DNA of 64,000 bases from Clostridiales bacterium. GTDB lineage: Bacteria > Bacillota > Clostridia > Christensenellales > UBA1242. A model generated the notes under the pieces. It was not told where the DNA came from and did no database searches. It worked only from the letters and a program-made list of their open reading frames with translations. The stretch covers positions 1 to 64,000 of the forward strand of contig SVHV01000004.1 of NCBI GenBank assembly GCA_015055605.1. Reading direction: 5' to 3'. The translations under genes were made by a program, and so were the position numbers. This document shows positions 45,584 to 55,648 of this stretch, in pieces (the stretch's first letter is position 1; every line of letters starts with the position of its first letter).

Positions 45584-46312
45584 ATGAACAATATTGCAAA
45601 TGCCTCTATCTTTACTACAAATAAAAATTTAGCAAACGAAATCAAAGACAGATGTTATAAGTTTGGTTTGAATATTTCTTATATATCTAGGCTGTCTGAC
45701 TTTTTGTCGCATGTTATTTGTGCTAATAATGAAATTATATTTGTAGACCATAAATTTAACAAAATAAAAGACGCTTTATCTGATTTTTGTAAAAGATATG
45801 ATAATAATATTAAAATTGTTTATCTATCCAGAGAACATGAAACTTTTTCTTTTGATGCTGGTTTGAATATATATCGTGCTAATGTGTCTGACTTAGATAC
45901 TGTTTTGCCAGAACTGATAGGTGCAGTAGATTCTTTTTGCCACTTGTCGAGCAATATCCCTACAGATGAACTTTTTAAGTATGTATCATCACTTGTTTCG
46001 GATTTTAGAATATTGCCAAGGTTTATGGGATATAATTATATTATTCAAGCAGTAGTTTATGCAGTAAAACATTGTAATAATAAGGTTAGACTTTCAGAGG
46101 ATATATACAAATATTTATCTGAACAGAATGGAACTGTTATTTGTAATATTGAGAAAAATATCAGGACAGCAATAGCAAATGCTATGAGGGATAATCCTCA
46201 TTTATTTGCCGAAATTGTATCAACTAATAAACGAATAACAAATGCTACCTTTATTAATCACTTGATTGCAAGGACAAGAATCGAGTGTATGGAGAGGTGT
46301 AATCATAATTAA
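45584..46312 (+). CDS. Spo0A-like protein with degenerate receiver domain
   Basis: A 242-residue protein; ATG 45584 is chosen for its GAGAGGAG SD. The C-terminal half (about 140-230) follows the Spo0A effector domain: ILPRFMGYNYIIQAVVYAV lines up with [30 protein letters not shown] with [13 protein letters not shown], and RITNATFINHLIA with [12 protein letters not shown]. The N-terminal half has a receiver-like order, but the acidic pocket is gone (TTN at 11-13) and the lysine position holds N100; only D55 (FVDH) and S82 remain. It is therefore probably not activated by phosphorylation. Followed at 51 bp by a membrane protein gene. Could modulate Spo0A or act at other sites; this is inference. 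Confidence 0.7.
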   Translation: MNNIANASIFTTNKNLANEIKDRCYKFGLNISYISRLSDFLSHVICANNEIIFVDHKFNKIKDALSDFCKRYDNNIKIVYLSREHETFSFDAGLNIYRANVSDLDTVLPELIGAVDSFCHLSSNIPTDELFKYVSSLVSDFRILPRFMGYNYIIQAVVYAVKHCNNKVRLSEDIYKYLSEQNGTVICNIEKNIRTAIANAMRDNPHLFAEIVSTNKRITNATFINHLIARTRIECMERCNHN

Positions 46313-46352
46313 TTTAGAAAATGTAATACTAATAAATAATTACAAGGTTTCA

Positions 46353-46358
46353 TATAAT
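46353..46358 (+). promoter_or_regulatory. -10 box 5 nt before a start codon
   Basis: TATAAT (46353-46358) ends 5 nt before the ATG at 46364; no SD and no clear -35 box is seen. A leaderless transcript is possible. Confidence 0.35.
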
Positions 46359-46363
46359 TATGT

Positions 46364-46978
46364 ATGAAGCCTATTTTTTTAAAATTTAAACATGTATTTT
46401 TGTATAACCTCGTTCGAATTTTATCTAAGTACAAGTGGTATATAATAGTCTTTTTTATTATACTCTTAATCGGTTATATTACGGGTGTTTTGACGGCATC
46501 AAAATATGCTAGTGATTTAACTTGTGACAACTTAATTAATGTCTATCTCTATTCTCTCCTAAAGAAAGAAATTAAGCCCATAACTTACTTTATTATATTA
46601 TCCATATTTTATGGCTTGATTGTACTGTTTTTTGTGTTTTTTACCAGAAATAAATTTATGGTTTTATTAGATGCTTTTTTACTCTTTTTGATAGCATATA
46701 TTTCAGGGTTTGATATATGTGTAATTTGTGTGTGTTTGGGGCTTTCTGGCATACTCCTAGGAGTGCTTACTTATGGTGTCTTAGGACTAGTTGTTTTTTT
46801 TAATTTGTGTACGATAATGGCTATTGCCTGTTCGGTAAGTGGTTGTCAAAGAAATGGTGAGTTAAATATGCGAGGTTTGTGGCAGGTGTATGGTGTGATG
46901 TTTCTCGTATCTATCCTTTGTTTGTTTCTTATTTCTTTTATTTTTTCATTTATTCACCTGTTTGTTATAGTAGAATAA
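46364..46978 (+). CDS. Polytopic membrane protein, weakly SpoIIM-like
   Basis: A 204-residue protein with about five transmembrane segments (near 24-43, 72-93, 97-113, 114-150 as one or two, and 172-200). The start has no SD; the layout (short basic N-terminus, first segment followed by ITGVLTASKYASD, a polar loop, then clustered segments with conserved glycines) reminds of SpoIIM, but no diagnostic motif can be claimed. It follows the Spo0A-like gene, which makes a developmental role attractive but unproven. Confidence 0.55.
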   Translation: MKPIFLKFKHVFLYNLVRILSKYKWYIIVFFIILLIGYITGVLTASKYASDLTCDNLINVYLYSLLKKEIKPITYFIILSIFYGLIVLFFVFFTRNKFMVLLDAFLLFLIAYISGFDICVICVCLGLSGILLGVLTYGVLGLVVFFNLCTIMAIACSVSGCQRNGELNMRGLWQVYGVMFLVSILCLFLISFIFSFIHLFVIVE

Positions 46979-47060
46979 TTTTATATACATAGAATAAATT
47001 ATTAGATTATTTTTAGATTTCGTGGTAAAATACTAAAAAACTAGTAAAGGAAAATGAAAA

Positions 47061-48998
47061 ATGAAGAGAGGGAAAAGAAAGTTTTTACAAACTTTAATAG
47101 CGCTAATTATTTGTCTTTTTTGCTCGTTCTCTGCAGTAGGTTGTATTGTTCCTGGTGGTAGTAATTCAGGAAAAGGTTCAGACAGAGTTCCGGGTGGTGG
47201 AGTTCCTCCTACTAGACCTAGTCCTGATTCTTATGGTCCAACACCATCAGAGCCTGATGTTGGAGATATTGTAGGTAGTGGTCCTAATATCTCGGACTAC
47301 AATACTGTTTTTGCAGGAGCAGTCGCAGTGTATGAAACAGAGCAAGACAATCCGATTTTTTATGATAAATACAAAAATGCAAATATGTCATTTAAAGATT
47401 TGATTGATAGACAGTTTGATACAATGGCGTCTTACCTTGTTGATACATTAACTAAGATTTATGGTACAACGATGGCTGCTGGTTCTGGTTCTATTTCTGG
47501 ATTTAAGTCAGGCGTTATTAGCTATAATTATAGTGATACGATTTCTAATAATACCCAGAAGATTCTTGCTGGTTTGGGTACTGGTGGTATAACTAATCAA
47601 GAAACCCTTAATTATACAAATGCGATTAATGGTGGTTACAGGATTAATAAGACAGAGGATGTTTATACAGACCCTGACACTGGAGAAGATGTTACTGAGT
47701 ATAATTTTGATGGATATAGTACCGAACTAGTTACTGCTAATGCTTGGTATAGGGCTTCAAAATTCAATGATTCAACAGCAAAAGACTATGTAAAGCAGTC
47801 TTTAATGGATATCTATGCTACTTATGAGGATATTAATACTGATACTTCTCAAACATTCAGTTTTACAAATGCACATCTTTTACAGGTTAAATACTCAACA
47901 TATACTCCAACATATCCGGGAAATTCTGCTTACGACCAAATTACTAAGTTGGGACTAACAGAGAAATTTTTGTGGAATGTTGCATACTTTATTGCTTATG
48001 ACATAATCGGCGAAACAAACCTATTTAATTCTATTGACCACAAAGCAGACATTTTTAATGGTGGAAGTATTAGGTCTTTAAACTTTATTGCCCCAGAAGA
48101 TTTGGACTTGTTTACATTTTATCAAAACTATAAGGGTTATGATGAGATTATCAAAGAAATAGTTTGGAATATGGCTAAACTAGCCGTACCAACTAGTGGA
48201 ACAATATCTTTTAATTCTAGCATTGATTATTTTGGTGGAAGTAATTATGATACTACTATGTTCCCTAGAGTTCAGCAATATGAATATGTTTTCTATGATA
48301 ATATTGATGATATTGCAGATGTTAAACCTTCAGAAGAGGGTGGTGGAGATGAGGACGAAGAGTATGATCCAGATGCAGAGTCTGAGCCAACCCTAGAGGG
48401 AACTTCTAGAAAATTAGTAGAACTAATTTATATTCCTTATATCACTACTGATGAGGTTGACGATACATTTGCAGTAGATACATTCTTTGTAGGACTTAAG
48501 AAAGACGGTGGTTCTGACTTTTCAATCAATATTACATTTGATGCGATATATAATAATGACACCATTAAGGCTACTAAGAAATCTCTAATATTTAGTACAG
48601 ATTATGAGAATGTTTCTAATAATAGAGTTGTAGTATCTGGTACCTATGATGATACTGAGCATACACTTGATGGTGCCATGTATACAGAGAGTGAGCAGGA
48701 AGAAATCGAGAAATATTCTTTTGGAAATGCTGTTCTAAAAGATGGCAGGTCTGTAGAGGGATTTATTTCAGATTCATTCAAAAAAGAGAACTTTACTGCT
48801 AGACACCCAGACGGAACTTCTCACTCTTACGAAATTGGTAGAATGTGTGTATATAATAATCTGTATGATTCAGAATTTAATCTTAATTTCTCAAAGAATA
48901 TTTTGAAATTTAATTTTGAATATTTAACATCATCAGGTTCTACGCTAACTAATATACCATCAATGTTCTTGATGTATTTAACAGTTGAAGCTATGTAA
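47061..48998 (+). CDS. Large lipoprotein of unknown function
   Basis: A 645-residue exported protein. A basic start, a hydrophobic core (9-26) and AVGC with C28 form a lipoprotein signal, though A at -3 is less usual than L. Residues 30-75 are a Gly/Pro/Ser-rich linker. The remainder contains large helical and beta regions, for example FKDLIDRQFDTMASYLVDTLTKIYG and a Glu/Asp-rich linker near 425-450, then a beta-sandwich-like C-terminal domain (about 455-645). No enzyme motif recognised. SD AAAGGA precedes the ATG; a terminator follows. Probably attached to the outer membrane face. Confidence 0.75.
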   Translation: MKRGKRKFLQTLIALIICLFCSFSAVGCIVPGGSNSGKGSDRVPGGGVPPTRPSPDSYGPTPSEPDVGDIVGSGPNISDYNTVFAGAVAVYETEQDNPIFYDKYKNANMSFKDLIDRQFDTMASYLVDTLTKIYGTTMAAGSGSISGFKSGVISYNYSDTISNNTQKILAGLGTGGITNQETLNYTNAINGGYRINKTEDVYTDPDTGEDVTEYNFDGYSTELVTANAWYRASKFNDSTAKDYVKQSLMDIYATYEDINTDTSQTFSFTNAHLLQVKYSTYTPTYPGNSAYDQITKLGLTEKFLWNVAYFIAYDIIGETNLFNSIDHKADIFNGGSIRSLNFIAPEDLDLFTFYQNYKGYDEIIKEIVWNMAKLAVPTSGTISFNSSIDYFGGSNYDTTMFPRVQQYEYVFYDNIDDIADVKPSEEGGGDEDEEYDPDAESEPTLEGTSRKLVELIYIPYITTDEVDDTFAVDTFFVGLKKDGGSDFSINITFDAIYNNDTIKATKKSLIFSTDYENVSNNRVVVSGTYDDTEHTLDGAMYTESEQEEIEKYSFGNAVLKDGRSVEGFISDSFKKENFTARHPDGTSHSYEIGRMCVYNNLYDSEFNLNFSKNILKFNFEYLTSSGSTLTNIPSMFLMYLTVEAM

Positions 48999-49002
48999 TA
49001 AA

Positions 49003-49030
49003 AAAGAGGCTTTTATTAGCCTCTTTTTGT
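49003..49030. terminator. Intrinsic terminator
   Basis: AAAAGAGGC (49003-49011) pairs with GCCTCTTTT (49020-49028), with A before and T after; it serves converging genes. Confidence 0.9.
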
Positions 49031-49039
49031 GTTTTTGTA

Positions 49040-49756
49040 TTAGTTAACTTTTGTTACTATGCCGTCAGTAATTTGATATATATCGCCATAGTATGTTTTT
49101 GTATCACCATCTATTAGAATATATGAATAGTTAGGCATGCCGATTAGTGTTTTACCCATTGACATCGGAAATATATAATCTTTCACTATATCGAGTTCGG
49201 AATAATCTAATTGATATTCTTCACTTTCTCCGTCAAAGTGAGGAATGATTATGTCTTCATAAAAGCCTAAGCCTTGTAACCATCTTGGCTCGTCTAAATC
49301 TGCTAGTTCTTCTGGAAAGTTTGCAACGATATTGCCTAAGTTCATAGTTCCTGCCGAGATGCCTATTGTGAGACCTTTGTGTGTGCTTAAGATATCTCCT
49401 AAGTTGATTTGGTCAAAGAATTCCTTTTGGCGAGGACATTTACCTCCACTGAGAATAATAAGGTCAGCATCTTGTAGGATTTCCTTTGCTATATCCATAT
49501 TTCTGTGGTCTAGAGCAATAACGCTCTTAAATGGCATATTTGATAGAGTAAAGCTCTCTTTGAGGGTAATTATCTTCTCGTCCATCTTTTCCTCGTTGTA
49601 GGGGTCATTTGCGACTAATACGAGCTTGTGTGGGTTAGTTATGTATTTTTGTAAAATAGATAGTAGATGGTTGGTGTCATCTATAGCGATTGCGTGATAA
49701 ATATCATTTTCATCTCTATAATGTGTTGGTAGTATACTACTTAATAATATTGCCAT
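49040..49756 (-). CDS. Peptidase S51 family protein
   Basis: A 238-residue cytosolic protein, start ATG 49756 with TAGGAG upstream; an upstream extension is rejected. It has the S51 pattern: LILSGGKCPRQ (102 onward), then the nucleophile serine S134 in GISAGTMNLG, and HFDGE further on as part of the catalytic site. S51 includes aspartyl dipeptidase PepE and cyanophycinase; no cyanophycin genes are here, so a dipeptidase-like role is more likely. Confidence 0.88.
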   Translation of the reverse strand: MAILLSSILPTHYRDENDIYHAIAIDDTNHLLSILQKYITNPHKLVLVANDPYNEEKMDEKIITLKESFTLSNMPFKSVIALDHRNMDIAKEILQDADLIILSGGKCPRQKEFFDQINLGDILSTHKGLTIGISAGTMNLGNIVANFPEELADLDEPRWLQGLGFYEDIIIPHFDGESEEYQLDYSELDIVKDYIFPMSMGKTLIGMPNYSYILIDGDTKTYYGDIYQITDGIVTKVN

Positions 49757-49940
49757 ATTATATCTCCTATATTTATTATATGCAGATTGTAGCATAGATG
49801 ATATGTAGTTTGCAATTAAAGAAAGACTGTACAAGACTTTTTGTAAATGTGTGGGTTTCTAAGATGTGGTTAATATAAATATCTCGTGATTGTATATGTA
49901 ATATTATATAATATTATTATATAAAGTTGTTATTTTTGCC

Positions 49941-49970
49941 TTGACAATGAGAGGTGACTTTTGCTATATT
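49941..49970 (+). promoter_or_regulatory. pflAB promoter
   Basis: TTGACA (49941-49946), 18 bp, TATATT (49965-49970), 33 nt before the pflA start codon. Confidence 0.7.
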
Positions 49971-50003
49971 AGTCAAGTACGCCAAATTTTAGAGGGGAAT
50001 AAT

Positions 50004-50738
50004 ATGCAAGGAAATGTACATTCAATAGAGACTTTTGGCACTGTTGATGGACCAGGAATTAGGTTTGTAATCTTTATGCAAGGTTGTGAACTTAGGTGTG
50101 CATATTGCCATAATCCAGATACATGGATTTGTGGTAAAGGTACTGATTGGTCGACTGATGATATGCTAAAAGAAATAGTGAAATACAAAAGATACATTCA
50201 GGGTGTAACTGTATCTGGAGGTGAGCCTCTACTACAAATAGATTTCGTAACTGAACTATTTGCAAAAGTGAAAGCAGAGGGATTAGATACCTGTATAGAT
50301 ACTTCTGGAGTTATCTTTGATAGAAATAATCCAGAGATTGTGGAGAAAATTAATTCCTTATTAGATGTGTGTGACCTTGTGATGTTGGATATTAAACATA
50401 TTAGAGAAGATGAACACATCGAACTTACTGGCAAGACTAATGCAAACATATTAGATTTTGCTAAGTATTTATCAGAAAAAAACAAAGAGATGTGGCTAAG
50501 ATATGTTTTAGTTCCAACAATTAACGATAGAGAAGAGATTATTAGAGAGTGGAAGGCTTTTGCTGATACTCTAAACACAGTTAAAAAAATTGAGGTGTTA
50601 CCTTATCACAGACTTGCTCTAGAAAAATACAAAAATTTAGGAATAGATTATAGGCTAAAAGATATTCCTGAGCCTACCAAAGAGCAGGTTGAGTGTGCAG
50701 ATAAGATACTAAATAACAAAGGAGAAAGACAATGTTAG
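50004..50738 (+). CDS. pflA: Pyruvate formate-lyase activating enzyme
   Basis: A radical-SAM enzyme that installs the glycyl radical on PflB. 244 residues from ATG 50004, which has AGAGGGG upstream; a 21-residue upstream extension is rejected. The iron-sulfur cluster ligands C28-x3-C32-x2-C35 are in [15 protein letters not shown], and the SAM-binding GGE motif is in VSGGEPLLQ. It overlaps pflB by 7 nt, so both are made together. In most bacteria pflB comes first; here the activase gene is upstream. Confidence 0.96.
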   Translation: MQGNVHSIETFGTVDGPGIRFVIFMQGCELRCAYCHNPDTWICGKGTDWSTDDMLKEIVKYKRYIQGVTVSGGEPLLQIDFVTELFAKVKAEGLDTCIDTSGVIFDRNNPEIVEKINSLLDVCDLVMLDIKHIREDEHIELTGKTNANILDFAKYLSEKNKEMWLRYVLVPTINDREEIIREWKAFADTLNTVKKIEVLPYHRLALEKYKNLGIDYRLKDIPEPTKEQVECADKILNNKGERQC

Positions 50739-52960
50739 AACAATGGGAAGGTTTTAAAGAAGGTAAGTGGTGTAACGAGATAAGTGTAAAAAACTTTATC
50801 CAAAAGAACTACACCGAGTATACAGGTGACGAGAGTTTCCTAGAGTCTCCAACAGAGGCTACAATTAAACTTAATGAAGAGATTAAGGAATTAGAATTAG
50901 AAGAAGTAAGAAGGGGTGGTGTATATCAAGCAGATACATCAGTTGTATCTACAATCACAAGCCATGCTCCAGGTTATATTGATAAGGACTTAGAACAAAT
51001 CGTAGGTCTTCAGACAGATAAACCATTCAAGAGAGCATTACAACCATTTGGTGGTATTAGAATGAGTGAGAAGGCTCTAGAGTCTTATGGTTATGTTATT
51101 GACCCAGATGTAAAAGAGATTTTCTCAAAATACAGAAAAACTCATAATCAAGGTGTATTTGATGTATATACTGAAGAGATGAGAATGGCTAGAAAGGCTG
51201 CTATTATTACTGGTCTTCCAGATGCTTATGGTAGAGGAAGAATTATCGGTGATTATAGAAGAGTTGCTCTATATGGTGTAGATAGACTTATACAGTACAA
51301 AATGGACCACTTAGCAACACTTAAGGGTACAATGACTAGAGGTGTAATTAGAGATAGAGAAGAAATCGTTGAGCAAATCAGAGCTCTTAATGATTTAAAG
51401 AAAATGGCTGCTAGTTACGGATTTGACATCTCTGTTCCAGCAAAAACTGCTAAAGAGGCTGTACAGTTCTTGTACTTTGGCTATCTAGCTGCTATCAAGG
51501 ACCAAAACGGTGCTGCTATGAGTATTGGTAGAAATGCAACATTCCTAGATATCTATATCGAGAGAGATATGAAGAAAGGAATCCTTACAGAGAAAGAGGC
51601 TCAAGAGTTGTTTGACCACTTCGTTATGAAGCTAAGAATGGTTAGGTTTATGAGAACTCCTGAGTATAATGAGCTATTCTCAGGCGATCCAACATGGGTT
51701 ACAGAGTCTGTAGGTGGTATGTGTTGTGATGGTAGATCATTAGTTACTAAGAGTAGCTATAGAGTGCTTCATACTCTTAAAAACTTAGGTAGTGCTCCAG
51801 AGCCAAACCTAACAATTCTTTGGTCTAGAAATTTACCAGAGAACTTCAAAAAATATTGTGCAAAAGTTTCAATTGAAACATCTAGTATCCAATACGAGAA
51901 TGATGATCTTATGAGAGAGTATATGGGTGACGACTATGCTATTGCATGTTGTGTTAGCTGTATGAGAGTTGGTAAGGATATGCAATTCTTCGGGGCTAGA
52001 GCCAATATCGCTAAATGCTTATTATATGCAATCAATGGTGGTGTTGACGAGAAGTTAAAGATGCAAGTTAGTCCAAAGTTTGAGCCTATTAAGTCAGAAA
52101 TCTTAGACTTTGATGAAGTTATGGAGAGATTTGACCAAATGATGGACTGGTTATGCAAACTATATGTAAATACACTTAATGTTATTCACTATATGCATGA
52201 CAAATACTCTTATGAGGCTATTGAAATGGCTCTTCATGATAACGAGGTTAGAAGATTCTTTGCTACAGGTATTGCAGGACTTTCTTGTGCAGCAGACTCA
52301 TTATCTGCTATCAAGTATGCAAAAGTAAAACCTATTAGAGACGAAGACGGCGTTGCTGTTGACTTTGAGATTGAGGGTGATTTCCCTAAATATGGTAACA
52401 ATGATGATAGAGTAGATAGCTTAGCTAGAGATATTATTACTAGATTTATGAACAAGATTAGAACTCTTCACTTATATCGTGATTCTGTTGCTAGTACAAG
52501 TATACTTACAATTACATCAAATGTAGTATACGGAAAGAAGACAGGTAGTACTCCAGATGGAAGAAAGATGGGCGAACCATTTGCTCCAGGTGCTAACCCA
52601 ATGCATAATAGAGATACAAACGGTGCTCTTGCAAGTCTTGAGTCTGTAGCAAAACTTCCTTATGAAGATGCTAGAGATGGTATATCTAATACATTCTCAA
52701 TCGTTCCTAGTGCTTTAGGTAAGACTAGAAAAGAGCAAGAGAAGAACCTTGTCGGCTTATTAGATGGTTATGTTCAAGGTGGCGGACATCACTTGAATGT
52801 TAATGTATTTAGCAGAGAGTTATTACTAGATGCTCAAGCACACCCAGAGAAATATCCACAACTTACAATCAGAGTTTCTGGATATGCTGTTAAATTCATT
52901 AAATTAAATAAAGAGCAACAAGACGAAGTTATTAGTAGAACATTACACGCTAGTATCTAA
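50732..52960 (+). CDS. pflB: Formate C-acetyltransferase (pyruvate formate-lyase)
   Basis: Converts pyruvate and CoA to acetyl-CoA and formate in anaerobic metabolism. 742 residues, normal length. The two active-site cysteines are C406 and C407 in [10 protein letters not shown], and the radical glycine is G717 in RVSGYAVKF. Start ATG 50732 overlaps pflA; SD AAAGGAG is within the end of pflA. The presence of PFL agrees with a fermentative anaerobe. Confidence 0.97.
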   Translation: MLEQWEGFKEGKWCNEISVKNFIQKNYTEYTGDESFLESPTEATIKLNEEIKELELEEVRRGGVYQADTSVVSTITSHAPGYIDKDLEQIVGLQTDKPFKRALQPFGGIRMSEKALESYGYVIDPDVKEIFSKYRKTHNQGVFDVYTEEMRMARKAAIITGLPDAYGRGRIIGDYRRVALYGVDRLIQYKMDHLATLKGTMTRGVIRDREEIVEQIRALNDLKKMAASYGFDISVPAKTAKEAVQFLYFGYLAAIKDQNGAAMSIGRNATFLDIYIERDMKKGILTEKEAQELFDHFVMKLRMVRFMRTPEYNELFSGDPTWVTESVGGMCCDGRSLVTKSSYRVLHTLKNLGSAPEPNLTILWSRNLPENFKKYCAKVSIETSSIQYENDDLMREYMGDDYAIACCVSCMRVGKDMQFFGARANIAKCLLYAINGGVDEKLKMQVSPKFEPIKSEILDFDEVMERFDQMMDWLCKLYVNTLNVIHYMHDKYSYEAIEMALHDNEVRRFFATGIAGLSCAADSLSAIKYAKVKPIRDEDGVAVDFEIEGDFPKYGNNDDRVDSLARDIITRFMNKIRTLHLYRDSVASTSILTITSNVVYGKKTGSTPDGRKMGEPFAPGANPMHNRDTNGALASLESVAKLPYEDARDGISNTFSIVPSALGKTRKEQEKNLVGLLDGYVQGGGHHLNVNVFSRELLLDAQAHPEKYPQLTIRVSGYAVKFIKLNKEQQDEVISRTLHASI

Positions 52961-52968
52961 TTATAAAA

Positions 52969-52997
52969 AACACACTCAATTCGAGTGTGTTTTTTTG
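52969..52997. terminator. Bidirectional intrinsic terminator
   Basis: CACACTC (52971-52977) pairs with GAGTGTG (52983-52989) in an A- and T-flanked hairpin between converging genes. Confidence 0.9.
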
Positions 52998-53543
52998 TTA
53001 TAAACCAAATTTTTCTTTAATCATCTTTGCTACAGTCTCTGGGCTGAGATTTGTGTTGTCGATTTTAATGTAGTTATTAAATGGTATTTCCCCATCATAG
53101 CTTACTAGTCTATATTTTTCATCAGCATCTATAATTCTCTTATTTGATACCTCGAGATCTCTTTTTGATGCTTTGTTAGCTAGTCTATTTTCTGTAACAT
53201 TCCTTTGTAGTCTAACCTCTTGTGAGGCAACTAGTTCTATATAGTAGATATCTGCACCCTCAAAGATTTTTGTGATACTTGCGATATAATCCCAGTCTTC
53301 TTGACAGTCAAAAGCCCACATAAAAGTAAATATGAGCCCGTAATTATCTGACTTTGCAAAATTTCTAAATACTGATTCTCTAAAGTCCTTTACTACTTCT
53401 TTGTTGTATGTTCCAAATATCTCGATTACTGGTTCGATTGATTGGTGGTTGTGAAAAAGTTTTAGGTCGGTAATTTTTGTTAGTTCTTGACCTACTGTCA
53501 TTTTGCCTACAGCTCCGTCTCCAAATATAATTACAAATTTCAT
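52998..53543 (-). CDS. P-loop kinase-like protein
   Basis: A 181-residue protein. The P-loop FGDGAVGKMTVG (7-18) begins a small nucleotide-kinase fold; a second conserved block is YGLIFTFMWAFD (strand and Asp), and a lid-like stretch SQEVRLQRNVTENRLANKASKRDLEV is rich in arginine. This is typical of shikimate-kinase-like proteins and AAA_33-type kinases. The substrate is unknown. SD AGGAGG precedes the ATG. Confidence 0.82.
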   Translation of the reverse strand: MKFVIIFGDGAVGKMTVGQELTKITDLKLFHNHQSIEPVIEIFGTYNKEVVKDFRESVFRNFAKSDNYGLIFTFMWAFDCQEDWDYIASITKIFEGADIYYIELVASQEVRLQRNVTENRLANKASKRDLEVSNKRIIDADEKYRLVSYDGEIPFNNYIKIDNTNLSPETVAKMIKEKFGL

Positions 53544-53715
53544 ATTTACCTCCTATTCTAAAACCTTTTTTCTAAATATTATAATAATTGTATCAATTTC
53601 GTGTATGAAAATCAAATAGTTTATGTGCTGGTTTTGGTGTTAGTTTGCTTAAAAGTTGGGTATTGACTTTGTGTTGGGTGGTGTTGTAAAATTACTACAA
53701 TGGGAGATATGGGGT

Positions 53716-54393
53716 ATGCGAATTGATAATTTAAATGCAGAAGATCTAAGCAATATTGTATCGCATAATAAAAGGGTTGGTGTTGGCTCTTATGGTATAG
53801 TATGCGAGTATGATGAGGATACGCTTTTTAAGTTTTGTTATAAGCCGTTTATTGATTGTTTTCAATGTAGGGATGGTGTTATTGATTTATCTGCTATTGG
53901 AGATATATCTCAAGAAATCAATCAACGCAAAGAGATTGACTATATTATATGTAGAGGCGAAGAAAGTGCTAGAGTGAGAGATGTCAAAGATTTGATTGGT
54001 AAGGGTAAGTGGCTTACTAGAACATCTATGCCAAAAGGGCTTGTATATGTAGATGGTTATTGTGTTGGATATCTGCTAAAATATCATAAAAACATGGTAA
54101 ACCTCTACGATTATTTAAGTAATCACTCTATTAGTGAGGTGATGCTAGGTAGGATTGCTGGTGACTTAAGTTTAGCAGTGCAAGAACTGTCTGATAATGC
54201 GATTTATCATGATGACTTTACTTTAAGAAATGTTATGTATGATCCCCAAAGTGGTCGTACCGAAATAATAGACTTTGAAGATGCAGTAAGGTCGTATGAT
54301 GAGAAAAATTCGGCTGCGGAAAAATCATTCAAAAGAAGTCTGGATAAGGTTATTCAGTATCTAATGAGCAAGGTTGATTCTATATCAATGTAA
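53716..54393 (+). CDS. Protein-kinase-fold protein
   Basis: A 225-residue protein starting at ATG 53716 (a GGGGT purine-rich SD lies just before). Kinase landmarks are clear and in order: glycine-rich loop GVGSYGIV (22-29), a lysine in LFKF (K39), the hinge YLLKYHKNM near 119-127, the catalytic loop HDDFTLRN (H165, D167, N172) and the metal-binding DFED (D186). It is short and lacks most of the C-lobe after DFG, like lipopolysaccharide kinases, aminoglycoside phosphotransferases and RIO-type families. A terminator separates it from the convergent RT gene. Substrate not predictable. Confidence 0.8.
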   Translation: MRIDNLNAEDLSNIVSHNKRVGVGSYGIVCEYDEDTLFKFCYKPFIDCFQCRDGVIDLSAIGDISQEINQRKEIDYIICRGEESARVRDVKDLIGKGKWLTRTSMPKGLVYVDGYCVGYLLKYHKNMVNLYDYLSNHSISEVMLGRIAGDLSLAVQELSDNAIYHDDFTLRNVMYDPQSGRTEIIDFEDAVRSYDEKNSAAEKSFKRSLDKVIQYLMSKVDSISM

Positions 54394-54427
54394 AAAAGAC
54401 ATAATGTGATTTCATTATGTCTTTTTT
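54392..54427. terminator. Bidirectional intrinsic terminator
   Basis: AAAAGACATAATG (54394-54406) pairs with CATTATGTCTTTT (54413-54425). It serves the kinase-like gene and the RT gene, and overlaps the RT stop by two bases. Confidence 0.92.
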
Positions 54428-55640
54428 AGTTAGTGTGTGTATTTCTGATAAAGTTGTAGTATTCATGAACTAAACTTCTAAAGCCTAAAGATTTGAGGTG
54501 TTCGTACTTAATATTGTAGTTCTTTTTTGTAAATCTACCCGAAGATAAATATCTGATATATTGTACAAGATACTTGTCTATTTCTTGTAGTCTTTCGTGA
54601 GTGGACAGTATAGGAAAGTACCATTTGCAAAAGCTTAAGTCTTTAGTATTTTTTTCTCTATAAAATTTGTTATTAAATACTCTAATTAAAACTTTGCTTG
54701 TGTGTTCTGTGGTCTTTTCGTTTTTTAATTTCCATCTATATAGCGCTCTTGCTTTTCTGCGAATCTTGTCTTTTAGTTTTTTAAGTGTCACGCTAGATAT
54801 ATCTATCTTTTTATCTTTATACTCAAAGCCTAAGAATGTCCAGCCGTTGTTTGGTTCAAATACTTCTTCTTTGTCTGGATTGATTAGTAGTTCCATATTT
54901 TTAATATGGTTTGTAATGTGTAAACGGTATGTATCTAACTTTTCCTTGGTTTCTGCAAATACAATAATATCATCAGAATATCTGGCGTATAGAATGTTGT
55001 TTTGTGAAAAGTAATTATCTAAGTCTTTTAGGTAAATATTAGCAAAGAATGCAGAGAGTGCTGTTCCTGCCATTGCTCCTCTTTTTTCTTCTATGATTTT
55101 GTCTTTGTAGATTGCCTTGTCTAAAGTGAGAATGTTTTTGATAAGGTTAAATAGTCTAGTGTCGTCAGCTAAAATATATTCTAATTGCTTTAGAAGTGTG
55201 TCGACATTAATGCTATTGAAATAATTACTAATATCTACCTTGTATGCCCATAGATTATCTATATTAGGGGTTGTAATGAGTGTAGTAATTGCTTTTTTTA
55301 CGGTGAAGTTTTTTCTAAATGAATAGCAGTTGTCTGCGAAGTGGTGGTCGTATCTATACATTTGGAAGAGGATAAACTTGAGTATTGTGTTTTCGGTATC
55401 GCTAAAGGTATATACCACTCTTTTTTTGGACGAGCCACTCTTATTAATAAGTGTTTTTGTTGGAATAGAAAAAGTATAGTTGTCTGACATTATACTTTTT
55501 GCTATCTCCATATATTTCTCATTGTCTATGAAGTCTATTAAACTTTTTTCTTCTCTGGAGGTTAGGTGAGACTTAGTGAGTTTATGCTGAAGATACTCCT
55601 GCCAGAGACTTTTATCTATTAAATTATCTATTATTGACAT
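54426..55640 (-). CDS. Reverse transcriptase with associated upstream RNA
   Basis: A 404-residue protein from ATG 55640. The RT palm is complete: motif A KVDISNYFNSI (D136), motif B RGAMAGTALSAFFANIYLKDLD (about 188-209), motif C YSDD (221-224), thumb-side INPDKEEVFE and WTFLGFEY (267-274). A helical C-terminal domain follows (about 280-404: RRKARALYRWKLK, WYFPILSTHERLQEIDKYL, YIRYLSSGRF, KSLGFRSLVHEYYNF). There is no maturase X or endonuclease domain, so it is not a group II intron protein; the retron NAxxH and VTG signatures are not seen. No SD precedes the start; an upstream GTG (55700) lies inside the structured RNA. Probable defence or other RNA-templated cDNA function. Confidence 0.88.
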   Translation of the reverse strand: MSIIDNLIDKSLWQEYLQHKLTKSHLTSREEKSLIDFIDNEKYMEIAKSIMSDNYTFSIPTKTLINKSGSSKKRVVYTFSDTENTILKFILFQMYRYDHHFADNCYSFRKNFTVKKAITTLITTPNIDNLWAYKVDISNYFNSINVDTLLKQLEYILADDTRLFNLIKNILTLDKAIYKDKIIEEKRGAMAGTALSAFFANIYLKDLDNYFSQNNILYARYSDDIIVFAETKEKLDTYRLHITNHIKNMELLINPDKEEVFEPNNGWTFLGFEYKDKKIDISSVTLKKLKDKIRRKARALYRWKLKNEKTTEHTSKVLIRVFNNKFYREKNTKDLSFCKWYFPILSTHERLQEIDKYLVQYIRYLSSGRFTKKNYNIKYEHLKSLGFRSLVHEYYNFIRNTHTN

Positions 55641-55648
55641 ATTAAAAA

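Noticed and set aside
45421..45624. Open frame just before the Spo0A-like gene
   Set aside because: No SD, low-complexity sequence and overlaps the SD and start of the real gene in another frame.
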